From contig NVTJ01000048.1 of assembly GCA_002401545.1 (NCBI GenBank), forward strand, positions 1-19,912: 19,912 bases of DNA, written 5' to 3'. How positions within the stretch are numbered: position 1 is the first letter of the stretch; the number at the start of each line of letters is the position of its first letter. The notes below the pieces were generated by a model, which worked only from the letters and a program-made list of their open reading frames with translations, was not told where the DNA came from and did not search any database. The translations under genes were made by a program, and so were the position numbers. The DNA is from Alphaproteobacteria bacterium. GTDB taxonomy: Bacteria; Pseudomonadota; Alphaproteobacteria; Sphingomonadales; Emcibacteraceae. Below, piece by piece: positions 7,158-14,937 of the stretch.

Positions 7158-7808
7158 ATGGCAAATCCAGTTATGAAAGCTGAATTGCGCGGAAAAGCGG
7201 GTAAGGGGTCCTCTCGTGCGTTACGTAGAGAAGACAAAATACCGGCTGTTATTTACGGCGACAAAAAAGACCCCGTATTAGTTACCCTTAACCGCATTGA
7301 TCTGGTTAAGGAATTGAACAAAGGCGGGTTCATGAATACTTCCTACGAAATACAGGTTGGCAAGGATAAGGAAAAGATATTGCCCCGTGATGTGCAGTTC
7401 CATCCTGTGACCGACTGGCCGCTCCATGTTGACTTCCTGAGGCTTGCCAAGGGTGCCAGTCTGAAAATCATGATTCCCATTCACTTCATCGGTGACGAAG
7501 AATGTCCCGGTATTAAAGCCGGCGGCATTCTTTCTGTTGTTCGTCATGAGGTCGAATTTAACTGTCCGGCGGACACCATCCCCGAATCCATCGAGATTGA
7601 CATTTCACAGATGGAAATGAATGATAGTATTCATATTAGTGCGGTGACGTTGCCTGAAAATGTAACATCGGTCATTGATGACCGTGATTTCACCATTGCC
7701 ACCATCTCGGCGCCTAGCGGACTGAAGAGTTCCGATGATGTTGACGAAGAAGAGGTTGAAGGTGAAGGTGAAGGTGAAGAAACAACAGAAGAAGCCAAAG
7801 AAGAATAA
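7158..7808 (+). CDS. rplY: 50S ribosomal protein bL25 (long, CTC type)
   Basis: Ribosomal protein that binds the loop E region of 5S rRNA. The 216-residue form has the N-terminal L25 domain (about residues 5-95; GSSRALRREDKIPAVIYG, then PRDVQFHPVTDWPLHVDFLR) and the C-terminal beta domain of the CTC/TL5 type (to about residue 190). It ends in an acidic tail DEEEVEGEGEGEETTEEAKEE. Part of the tail is coded by three perfect GAAGGT units (7758-7775), a site prone to length change. The ATG at 7158-7160 was chosen because TAGGAGA lies just upstream and the family N terminus begins there; an earlier in-frame start at 7092 runs through the leader stem. pth follows after 26 bases, the usual rplY-pth-ychF order. 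Confidence 0.95.
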   Translation: MANPVMKAELRGKAGKGSSRALRREDKIPAVIYGDKKDPVLVTLNRIDLVKELNKGGFMNTSYEIQVGKDKEKILPRDVQFHPVTDWPLHVDFLRLAKGASLKIMIPIHFIGDEECPGIKAGGILSVVRHEVEFNCPADTIPESIEIDISQMEMNDSIHISAVTLPENVTSVIDDRDFTIATISAPSGLKSSDDVDEEEVEGEGEGEETTEEAKEE

Positions 7809-7834
7809 TCTTCTTCACCCTTTAAGGATCAGCC

Positions 7835-8425
7835 ATGTTGTTATTGGTCGGACTGGGTAACCCCGGTAGTAAATACAACGACAATCGGCATAATATCGGA
7901 TTTATGGCGGTGGACGGGATTGTCCGCCGCCATAATTTTAGCTCCCCCAAACCCCGCTTTCAGGGGATGGTTTCTGAAGGGCGGCTGGGGTCTGAAAAAA
8001 TCCTGATCCTGAAACCGCAGACTTTTATGAATTTATCCGGACAGTCGGTGGCAGAAGCGGCCCGCTTTTACAAAATCCCGCCACAGGATATTTTTGTCTT
8101 TCATGATGATCTTGATATTCCGGCGGCCAGGATAAAATTCAAGACCGGCGGCGGCCACGCCGGACATAACGGTCTGCGCAATATTGACCAGCATTTGGGG
8201 AAGGAATACCACAGAATCCGTATGGGCATTGGCCATCCCGGCGATAAAGAGCGGGTGCATGGCCATGTGCTTGGCGATTTTGCAAAGTCTGATCAGGCCT
8301 GGCTGGAGCCGCTGCTTGAGGCTGTCGCCTTTGCCGCCCCGGCACTTAACGACCGGTCCGGGGAAACCGCCGGTGCCAGATTTTTAAATGAGGTCGGTCT
8401 CCGGCTTAAACCAAACAACAAATAA
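7835..8425 (+). CDS. pth: Peptidyl-tRNA hydrolase
   Basis: Releases peptides from peptidyl-tRNA that has dropped off ribosomes, recycling tRNA. The 196 residues start LLLVGLGNPGSKYNDNRHNIGF, with the catalytic histidine at residue 19. LKPQTFMNLSGQSV, the signature FVFHDDLDIP, and GGGHAGHNGLRNI supply the conserved asparagine, aspartate and C-terminal tRNA-binding parts. HRIRMGIGHPGDK matches the family's second signature. It lies 26 bases after rplY and 12 bases before ychF and is probably co-transcribed with both. Nothing unusual is visible. Confidence 0.97.
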   Translation: MLLLVGLGNPGSKYNDNRHNIGFMAVDGIVRRHNFSSPKPRFQGMVSEGRLGSEKILILKPQTFMNLSGQSVAEAARFYKIPPQDIFVFHDDLDIPAARIKFKTGGGHAGHNGLRNIDQHLGKEYHRIRMGIGHPGDKERVHGHVLGDFAKSDQAWLEPLLEAVAFAAPALNDRSGETAGARFLNEVGLRLKPNNK

Positions 8426-8437
8426 CGGATTAGTATT

Positions 8438-9541
8438 ATGGGTTTTAAATGTGGTATTGTCGGCCTGCCCAACGTGGGAAAATCAACGCTTTTCAACGCA
8501 CTGACCAATACGGCGGCAGCGGCAGCGGCCAATTACCCCTTTTGCACTATCGAGCCTAATGTGGGACAGGTTCCGGTGCCGGACTCGCGCCTGCTTCTAT
8601 TGGCTGGGATTGCCGCCTCAAAGGAAATCATCCCGACCCAACTGTCTTTTGTTGATATTGCCGGGCTTGTGCGCGGCGCCTCGCAAGGCGAAGGACTTGG
8701 TAATCAGTTCCTCGCCACCATCCGCGAAGTAGACGCCATCATCCATGTGCTGCGTTGCTTTGAAGATGACGACATCACCCATGTGGAAGGGGTCATTGAC
8801 CCCATCGCCGATGCGGAAACTGTCGAGACTGAATTGATGCTCGCAGATATTGACAGCCTGACCAAAAGAAAAGCCGGGCTGGAACGGCGCATCCGGGGGC
8901 AGGACAAGGAGGCCAGGCTGATCATGACACTGGTGGACCGCATGCTGGAAGTTCTGGAACAGGGCATTCCGGCGAGGACCATAAAGGCCGCCGATGAAGA
9001 AGAACAGAAACTGATCAATGAGTTGCAGCTACTGACCTCAAAGCCGGTGTTATATGTCTGTAATGTCAGCGAAGATGATGCCGCAGAAGGCAATGACCTA
9101 AGTCAGCGGGTTGCTGAAAAAGCCACCGCAGAAAATGCCGTATCGGTTAATATCTCAGCCGCACTTGAATCTGAGATTGCCCAGCTTGATGACCCGGAGG
9201 AACAGAAGGCTTTTCTGGAAGATCTCGGTCTTGGGGAAACCGGTCTGGGGCGCGTTATCCGGGCTGGCTATGACCTGTTGCATCTGATTACCTATTTTAC
9301 CGTTGGCCCAAAGGAGGCCCGGGCCTGGACCGTGCCGAAAAATACCAAAGTGCCACAGGCCGCCGGTGTCATCCACACCGATTTTGAGAAAGGCTTCATT
9401 CGGTCCGAGACCATTTCTTACGGCGATTATATCGAACATAAGGGTGAAACTGGTGCCAAAGAAGCCGGAAAGATGCGGCTTGAAGGCAAAGAATATATTG
9501 TCGCTGACGGCGATGTGCTTCATTTTCGTTTCGCTAATTAG
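8438..9541 (+). CDS. ychF: Redox-regulated ATPase YchF (Obg family)
   Basis: P-loop NTPase of the Obg/YchF group that binds ribosomes and hydrolyses ATP better than GTP. The 367 residues are close to the usual 363. The Walker A motif GLPNVGKST is at residues 9-17, and G3 is DIAGLVRGASQGEGLGNQF near residue 70. The G4 position reads CNVSE in place of the GTP-type NKxD, as is typical of YchF. A helical hairpin with charged heptads lies in the middle (TKRKAGLERRIRGQDKEARL). The C-terminal TGS domain (about residues 285-367) contains GPKEARAWTV and ends ADGDVLHFRFAN. It closes the rplY-pth-ychF cluster. A hairpin without a strong T run follows about 45 bases later. Confidence 0.97.
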   Translation: MGFKCGIVGLPNVGKSTLFNALTNTAAAAAANYPFCTIEPNVGQVPVPDSRLLLLAGIAASKEIIPTQLSFVDIAGLVRGASQGEGLGNQFLATIREVDAIIHVLRCFEDDDITHVEGVIDPIADAETVETELMLADIDSLTKRKAGLERRIRGQDKEARLIMTLVDRMLEVLEQGIPARTIKAADEEEQKLINELQLLTSKPVLYVCNVSEDDAAEGNDLSQRVAEKATAENAVSVNISAALESEIAQLDDPEEQKAFLEDLGLGETGLGRVIRAGYDLLHLITYFTVGPKEARAWTVPKNTKVPQAAGVIHTDFEKGFIRSETISYGDYIEHKGETGAKEAGKMRLEGKEYIVADGDVLHFRFAN

Positions 9542-9587
9542 GCCAATTTACCTAACAATATTATATCTACCTAATGCTATACGCAGG

Positions 9588-9623
9588 ATGGGTTAATGGC
9601 TTCTTTTATGGCCTATAACCCAT
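9588..9623 (+). terminator. Hairpin after ychF, weak terminator
   Basis: ATGGGTTA (9588-9595) pairs with TATAACCCAT up to 9623, followed inward by a 2x2 internal loop and a GGC/GCC stem. The sequence after it is AT-rich but has no clear T run, so it may be a weak or factor-assisted terminator of the rplY-pth-ychF transcript. Confidence 0.4.
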
Positions 9624-9653
9624 AACTATTAATAATTTATCTGTATTTTAATG

Positions 9654-9659
9654 TATAAT
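9654..9659 (+). promoter_or_regulatory. Candidate -10 element before the histidine kinase
   Basis: A perfect TATAAT lies about 60 bases before the kinase ATG in an AT-rich gap, with no convincing -35 at the right spacing. A second TATAAT at 9699-9704 is too close to the start codon and overlaps the ribosome-binding site (AGGGGA, 9706-9711). Confidence 0.3.
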
Positions 9660-9717
9660 TCCCAATGGTAAGCGTCTTTGGTAAATAGTAAGCAGGCTTA
9701 TAATCAGGGGAATAAAT

Positions 9718-11749
9718 ATGTACCGCTATTTATCCAATATGAAAATCCGCACGAGAGTTTCTTTACTGATTTCTATCGCCGTTGTGGGTTTCCTGCTTAT
9801 TTCATCCGTCATATTATTCACCTATTATACAACTGCAAAAAATGCCGAAAATTTCCATGAACTGGCTGATCTTGTGCCTGTAACAGGACAGCTAATTCAT
9901 GAATTACAAAAAGAGCGGGGAGCATCTGCTGTATATTTTGGGGCCTCTGCGACAGGTGGCTCCATACAGGATCTTGATCAGCAGAAAAGCTATACTGATA
10001 AAGCAATAAATGATTTTTCCGCACAAATCTCACAGCAAAAAAATATAATATATAATGAGAATTTTATAAATATTGTCAACGCCGCAATATTGAATTTAAA
10101 CAAACTATAAAGACAGACGTCTTGAAGTTAACGGCCTTTCAACTACAGTCCCTGAAATGATGTCATATTATACTGCCACCATCAAGCGGCTGATGTCCAT
10201 CATCACCCAAATGGGTAAATTTAGCATCAACCCACATGTAACCGGAGATTTTATAGCCTTCAAAAGTTTCTTGGAAGCCAAGGAACGGGCGGGTCTTGAA
10301 AGGGCAATCGGTTCCACGGGTTTTAGCGCTGGCCAGTTTGATACAGAAACCATAAATAAATTTCTGCGCCTGATCGCAGAGCAAAATACATATATGGAGG
10401 TCTTTATTGAGAATGGCTCCCCTCAGAGCATTCTCCATGCTAACCAAACCATTTCCGGACCGACAATTCAGGAACAGCTTAGATTACGCGAAATTGCAAT
10501 CAAAAGTGTAATAACAGGCACAACAGAAAATATTATGGCCTCTCACTGGTTTAAGGTTGCCACAGATAGAATCAACTTGATGAAACAGGTAGAAGATAAT
10601 CTATTGGGTGAGCTTGTCAGCCATACTCAAAATGCTCAAAATACCGCTACAACCAGATTATTCATCGTTTTGATCAGTAGCTTAACCGCAATAATTCTCA
10701 TCATTAGCGGAAGCTATATAATTGCCCGTAGCATCATCCTCCCCTTAAACGACATAACAAAAACCATGTATAATATCGCCAATGGGGATCTTGATCTGGA
10801 TGTACCCCATGAAAATATGCCGAATTCTATTGGCGAGATCGCCCGCGCACTTTCTATCTTCAAATTAAAGGTCATTGAGAATATCACACTGGAAGAGCAA
10901 GCAAGACAGCAGCAACAAAAGGAAGAAGAACGCAAGTGGCTTAAGTTGGAAATTGACCGGAGTGAAAAGGCCAGAGTTGCCTTGAAGAGATTAAAGGAGA
11001 AGGCCGAAGTTGCTAATCTGGCTAAAAGCGAGTTTCTGGCCAATATGAGCCATGAACTCAGAACGCCACTCAATGCCATCATCGGTTTTTCGGATATCCT
11101 GAGGCTCAAGGTACTCGGCAAACATAAAATTGATCGCTATCAGGAATATGCGACTGATATCAATGTCTCAGCGGTTCATCTGCTGGATATAATCAATGAT
11201 ATTCTTGACCTGTCCAATGTCGAAACCAACAGAATCAACCTCTCCATCACGGAGGCATCCCTGAGCGAAATGATCGAACCGGTAATTTCAATTCTGAATC
11301 CCCTCATTCAGGATATGAAAATCGACTTGCATCTAGATGAGGATTGCCTGAAAAACACCCTCCTGAAAGTAGATGAGCGGCGGTTTAAGAAAATCCTGCT
11401 CAGTCTTCTGTCTAATGCCATAAAATTCTCAAATCAGGATGGTAAAATTGAGATATCTACCACCACCAGCGTAAGGGACGGGTTCTCGCTTGTGATCAGG
11501 GACAATGGAATTGGCATGAACCCTGAAGATATACCAAAAGCCTTCATGCGCTTCTCACAGTTAGACGGCGCCCTGAACCGGCAATATGAAGGTTCTGGAC
11601 TTGGGCTTTCGCTCGCAAATGAATTTATCAAATTACATGATGGGAAGCTTGACCTGAAAAGCCAGCTGGGCATTGGTACAACCGCCACAATCTGGTTGCC
11701 AGTCACACGCCTGATGTTAAAAGAGGATGTTACATGCCAGGGGGCCTAA
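9718..11749 (+). pseudogene. NIT-domain sensor histidine kinase, broken by a frameshift
   Basis: Two consecutive reading frames together make one sensor kinase of about 680 residues. The first (9718-10110, 130 residues) has a membrane helix (about residues 15-37) and the first half of a nitrate/nitrite-sensing (NIT) domain, with LIHELQKERGASAVYFGAS. It stops at TAA 10108-10110. The second frame is open from 10100 to 11749. It begins with RRLEVNGLS and YYTATIKRLM, then the second NIT half with EAKERAGLERAIG. Next come a second membrane helix, a HAMP domain, a glutamine- and glutamate-rich coiled coil, HisKA (H-box NMSHELRTPLNAI, histidine codon 11051-11053) and HATPase (SNAIKFSN, DNGIGM, GSGLGL). 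One extra base or two missing bases near 10100-10110 explains the break. The C-terminal domains look intact. No response regulator is adjacent. The first part is more AT-rich than its neighbours. A sequencing error, or translation of two pieces, cannot be excluded. Confidence 0.82.
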
Positions 11750-11824
11750 TCCCAACTTCTTCTTTCCCATGGTTTTTAGCAAAATTCGCTGGCATCTATA
11801 AGATATATAGGGCAAAATATCTTC

Positions 11825-12286
11825 ATGAAAGCATTTGAAGATTTTATCGTTGGGGCAAAGAAAAATTTTGGTGACTATCTGGTTACCGAAGCTGAAATCA
11901 TTGAATTTGCCAGAAAATATGACCCCCAACCCATCCATACTGATCCCGAATTTGCCAAAAAATCTTTTCATGGTCAATTGATCGCCAGTGGCTGGCTGAC
12001 CTGTTCCATCATGATGCGGATGCTTTGTGACGATTTCCTGACGGACAGCAGCAGTATCGGGTCACCGGGCGTTGAAAAACTACGCTGGATCAGGCCGGTT
12101 TTTGTCGGCGACCGTCTCAAGGCTTCGGCAACAATTCTTACCGCCCGCCTGTCCAAAAGCAAACCCGGCGTGGGCATTATGAATTATAAAGTCGATGTCC
12201 TTAACCAAAAGGATGAAATGGTCATGACCCTGACCTCTACCGGCATGTTCCTGACCCGCGCAGCCGCTAAAGACGCCCAACTCTGA
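11825..12286 (+). CDS. MaoC family dehydratase (hot-dog fold)
   Basis: Single hot-dog domain protein of 153 residues resembling MaoC-type (R)-specific enoyl-CoA hydratases. The hydratase motif is intact: the EFARKYDPQPIHTDPEFAKK segment holds the catalytic aspartate and histidine (DPQPIH, about residues 36-41), followed by FHGQLIASGWLT. VEKLRWIRPVFVGDRLKA and the later strand NQKDEMVMTLTSTGMFL fit the second half of the fold. The substrate is unknown; it is probably a CoA thioester. It stands alone on the plus strand after the kinase. Its last 20 bases overlap the end of the convergent methyltransferase gene. The ribosome-binding site is weak, but no other start fits the family N terminus. 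Confidence 0.9.
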   Translation: MKAFEDFIVGAKKNFGDYLVTEAEIIEFARKYDPQPIHTDPEFAKKSFHGQLIASGWLTCSIMMRMLCDDFLTDSSSIGSPGVEKLRWIRPVFVGDRLKASATILTARLSKSKPGVGIMNYKVDVLNQKDEMVMTLTSTGMFLTRAAAKDAQL

Positions 12287-13013
12287 AGCTGAGCGGCCAA
12301 GTAACGGGCTTCTTGTCAGCGGCTGGTCCCCAAAGCTCACCTAATTCAGCATGGATGTCTGTCAGGGGGTCGCGTCCTTTGGCCTTTTGATAGCACACCA
12401 CCGAGGACCAACTGGCCAAATAGCCTAATAAGTCATCCAATGTCCATAATGTCACCATGTTAAATGCGGGCATCGGTATTTCATCAAAGGGAAAATCCAT
12501 GGTCCCATATTCATCCCTGACAAGTTGCCTTTCAGGCGGCCAGTAGGCCCCGACAATATCCCGATCGAACCTTTGAAGGACGGGATCAATATCTTCATCA
12601 ATTTTCAACAGATTATACGTCCATGCGGCAAGGACACCGCCCGGCTTTAAAACCCGCCTCACTTCCTGAAAAAAAACGCCATGATCAAACCAGTGCAGAG
12701 CCTGGGCAACGGTGATCAAATCCACGCTTGAGGGGTGCAATCCCGATTGTTCTGCGGTTGCCACACTGAAAGATACATTATCTGGCCCTGCGGCACTAGC
12801 GATCTGTTGTTCACTGGCGTCCGTCGCCACAATGTGATCAAAATATTCGGCCAGACCCCGCGCCGCCTGCCCGCTTCCGGTGGCACAGTCCCAGACCAGA
12901 GCATGAGCACCGCAAATATCTGATAAATGCCCGTATAGTTCCGGCGGGTACAGGGGCCTGAATTTACTATAGCCTTCGGACTGTTTTGAAAAATGATCTT
13001 TGAATACCGCCAT
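12267..13013 (-). CDS. Class I SAM-dependent methyltransferase
   Basis: Protein of 248 residues with a Rossmann-type methyltransferase core. The N terminus FKDHFSKQSEGYSKFRPLYP is typical of small-molecule methyltransferases related to trans-aconitate and UbiE-type enzymes. Motif I is LVWDCATGSGQAARGLAEYF (about residues 37-56), the acidic end of strand 2 is VATDAS, and motif post-I is VDLITVAQALHWFDH. RRVLKPGGVLAAWTYN matches motif III. The substrate cannot be inferred. The start ATG (13011-13013) has AAGGGA seven bases upstream. It follows the luciferase-like oxidoreductase by 11 bases, so the two are probably co-transcribed. The 3' end overlaps maoC-type gene by 20 bases in antisense. Confidence 0.88.
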   Translation of the reverse strand: MAVFKDHFSKQSEGYSKFRPLYPPELYGHLSDICGAHALVWDCATGSGQAARGLAEYFDHIVATDASEQQIASAAGPDNVSFSVATAEQSGLHPSSVDLITVAQALHWFDHGVFFQEVRRVLKPGGVLAAWTYNLLKIDEDIDPVLQRFDRDIVGAYWPPERQLVRDEYGTMDFPFDEIPMPAFNMVTLWTLDDLLGYLASWSSVVCYQKAKGRDPLTDIHAELGELWGPAADKKPVTWPLSFRVGRL

Positions 13014-13024
13014 TCATATATCCC

Positions 13025-14029
13025 TTAAGACGATATTCGCGCAAAATGAGGTAATATTTTTTCCCCCAGCAATTCTATGGCATTTTTCACATGAGGGCCA
13101 ATGGGACCCCCCAGATTTATCTGTGTTATGCCCGCATCCTCCAGTGCCTCAATCTGCTCAATAATATCATGGGGTCGCCCGGTCAGGCCCAGTTTCAGCA
13201 TATCATCACTTACCGCCCGCTGGGCCAACTCATATTCCTGCTGACTGATCAGGTCACGAATATGGTCGAAATCTGCACTCTCAAGGCCAATAGTGGCCAG
13301 AGCGTCATCCTCAAGATAAGGCCCGAAATAGGCAATCATTGAACGCATAACATTTTCGGCCTCCTGCCCGTCCTCTGAAACGCTGAGCCAGGCACATCCG
13401 GCAATATCAAAATCTTTGCCTGTTTTGTTAAGTTTCTGGCCTTTGCGGATACAATCGACCATCCGGCGCGCCGAAGCCGGTGGCGTAAGCATGGGCAGGC
13501 TCCCATCACCAATTTCACCGGATAATGCCAGAAATTCAGCACCAAAGGCACAGACATAGAGGGGAACCTCCGGCCGAACCGGTTTAAAACGCAAATAACA
13601 TTGATCCGACCAGTTAAAATGCGGGCTGTGATGCTCCACGACCTCACCCCGCAACAGCTGTCGGATCATCTGAACCGCCTCTCTTGTCACCTGAAGAATA
13701 TCACCGCAATCAACCCCGGCCCAGCCCACCATATCATAGGTATGCAGACCAAGGCCAATCACCGCCCGGCCACCGGACAATTCATCCAGCGTCGCCAGAT
13801 AAGAGGCGATTTCTGCGGGATTGGTGGTATAGGGATTGGGGCCCACACTGCCGATTTTAATTTTATCTGTTGCCTGTGCCACCGCCGCCGTCACAACCCA
13901 TGTGTTTTTCATGAATATATCATGGGGATACCAGACATACTCAAATCCGGCCTGTTCCGCCTGCTGGCTGAAACGGACAATATCCGGAACAGGACCCAGG
14001 TTTTCAATAAAACGAATCCCGAATTTCAT
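13025..14029 (-). CDS. LLM-class (luciferase-like) flavin-dependent oxidoreductase
   Basis: Protein of 334 residues with the TIM-barrel fold of bacterial luciferase-like monooxygenases and F420-dependent reductases. Visible features are MKFGIRFIENLGPVPDIVRF, the AEQAGFEYVWYPHD strand-helix, VTAAVAQATDKIKIGSVGPN, the family segment ATLDELSGGRAVIGLGLHTYD, and near the C terminus GLTGRPHDIIEQIEALEDAGITQINLGGP. The last is close to what is seen in methylene-tetrahydromethanopterin reductase-like members. Whether the cofactor is FMN or F420 and what the substrate is cannot be read. The ATG is preceded by GTGGAG. The gene begins only 25 bases after the T run of the petABC terminator on the same strand. 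It is followed by a methyltransferase gene, presumably in one transcript. Confidence 0.88.
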   Translation of the reverse strand: MKFGIRFIENLGPVPDIVRFSQQAEQAGFEYVWYPHDIFMKNTWVVTAAVAQATDKIKIGSVGPNPYTTNPAEIASYLATLDELSGGRAVIGLGLHTYDMVGWAGVDCGDILQVTREAVQMIRQLLRGEVVEHHSPHFNWSDQCYLRFKPVRPEVPLYVCAFGAEFLALSGEIGDGSLPMLTPPASARRMVDCIRKGQKLNKTGKDFDIAGCAWLSVSEDGQEAENVMRSMIAYFGPYLEDDALATIGLESADFDHIRDLISQQEYELAQRAVSDDMLKLGLTGRPHDIIEQIEALEDAGITQINLGGPIGPHVKNAIELLGEKILPHFARISS

Positions 14030-14054
14030 ATCTACACTCCACTATGCCAGGGAC

Positions 14055-14083
14055 AAAAAAGGGCCACCCACAGGCAGCCCCTT
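14055..14083 (-). terminator. Intrinsic terminator of petABC
   Basis: Read on the minus strand, AAGGG(G)CTGCC pairs with GGTGGCCCTT (one bulged G, two G-T wobbles) around a TGTG loop, followed directly by six T (14060-14055). It lies about 30 bases after the petC stop, in the right place and direction to end the petABC transcript. Confidence 0.8.
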
Positions 14084-14110
14084 CAAATACCCTAACTCAG
14101 GATCAAAACA

Positions 14111-14935
14111 TCATACAAGGTCATCGCCCTTTTTGACATTTTTCCATACGCTCTTGTTGACGAAATACAGCATGATGGTCAGCAGGGACATGAAAATAAT
14201 AACTTTCAGGCCCATTTTTTTGCGTTCTTCCATTTTTGGCTCAGCGGCCCAATACATGAAAGTGGCCACATCCTGTGCCATCTGTTGTGTTGTCGCCACT
14301 GTACCATCAGCATATTCCACCGCATCATCGAACAGGGGGGGTGCCATGGCAATCTGATTGCCGGGGAATGTCTCGTTGAAATTCATCCCCTCGGCAAGCT
14401 CAACACCGTGAGGAGCTTCCTCATGATATGTGGTCAGGATACCAACGATGTAATCCTCGCCGTAAACACTGTTCCATGGTGTGAACATGGACAGATGTTC
14501 CCGCGATTTTCCCAGCAGGGAAAAATCAGGGGGCAATGCGCCGTTGTTTGAATCCCGGGCTTCTTCCTCAGAGGCAAAAGGTGCCGGGAAATAATCCTGC
14601 GGCAGGCCTTTACGGTATTTTTCTTCGCCCTCATCATCAAAGCCGTTGGCAAATTCATAGGTTGCGGCAAAGGCTTTCACTTCATCCGTGCTATAACCAA
14701 GGGCCACCAGTTCCCGAAAGGCTACATAATCCAGGGAATGACAGCCTGAACATACCTCTGTATAGACCTGAAGCCCCCGCTGCAACGCACCCTTGTCAAA
14801 TTTGCCGAAAGGTCCGGCATGAGGCCAATCATGACGTTTAACCTCATAACCACCATCACCGGAGGCATTGGCAAAAGAAATGCCGCCGAGTGCAACCATA
14901 ACCATCAGGCTGATATTTTTAATCATTTTCAACAT
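14111..14935 (-). CDS. petC: Cytochrome c1 of the bc1 complex
   Basis: Membrane-anchored c-type cytochrome of ubinquinol-cytochrome c reductase (complex III) that passes electrons from the Rieske centre to soluble or membrane cytochrome c. The 274 residues have a signal peptide (cut probably after FANA, near residue 24), the haem site CSGCH at residues 62-66, and YVAFRELVALGYS. The methionine region QIAMAPPLFDD supplies the likely axial ligand. The C-terminal helix LKVIIFMSLLTIMLYFVNKSV anchors it in the membrane. It starts two bases after the petB stop; its ribosome-binding site AAGGAGGG lies inside the last petB codons, so translation is likely coupled. A strong terminator follows. Confidence 0.96.
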   Translation of the reverse strand: MLKMIKNISLMVMVALGGISFANASGDGGYEVKRHDWPHAGPFGKFDKGALQRGLQVYTEVCSGCHSLDYVAFRELVALGYSTDEVKAFAATYEFANGFDDEGEEKYRKGLPQDYFPAPFASEEEARDSNNGALPPDFSLLGKSREHLSMFTPWNSVYGEDYIVGILTTYHEEAPHGVELAEGMNFNETFPGNQIAMAPPLFDDAVEYADGTVATTQQMAQDVATFMYWAAEPKMEERKKMGLKVIIFMSLLTIMLYFVNKSVWKNVKKGDDLV

Positions 14936-14937
14936 GT

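Noticed and set aside
10100..10112. Programmed +1 frameshift in the kinase
   Set aside because: CTA followed by TAA does not allow good re-pairing in the +1 frame, and no upstream stimulatory Shine-Dalgarno-like element is seen; mutation or sequencing error is simpler.
13601..14357. Plus-strand ORFs across the oxidoreductase start and the petC end
   Set aside because: They overlap two well-supported minus-strand genes and the petABC terminator and show no family features.
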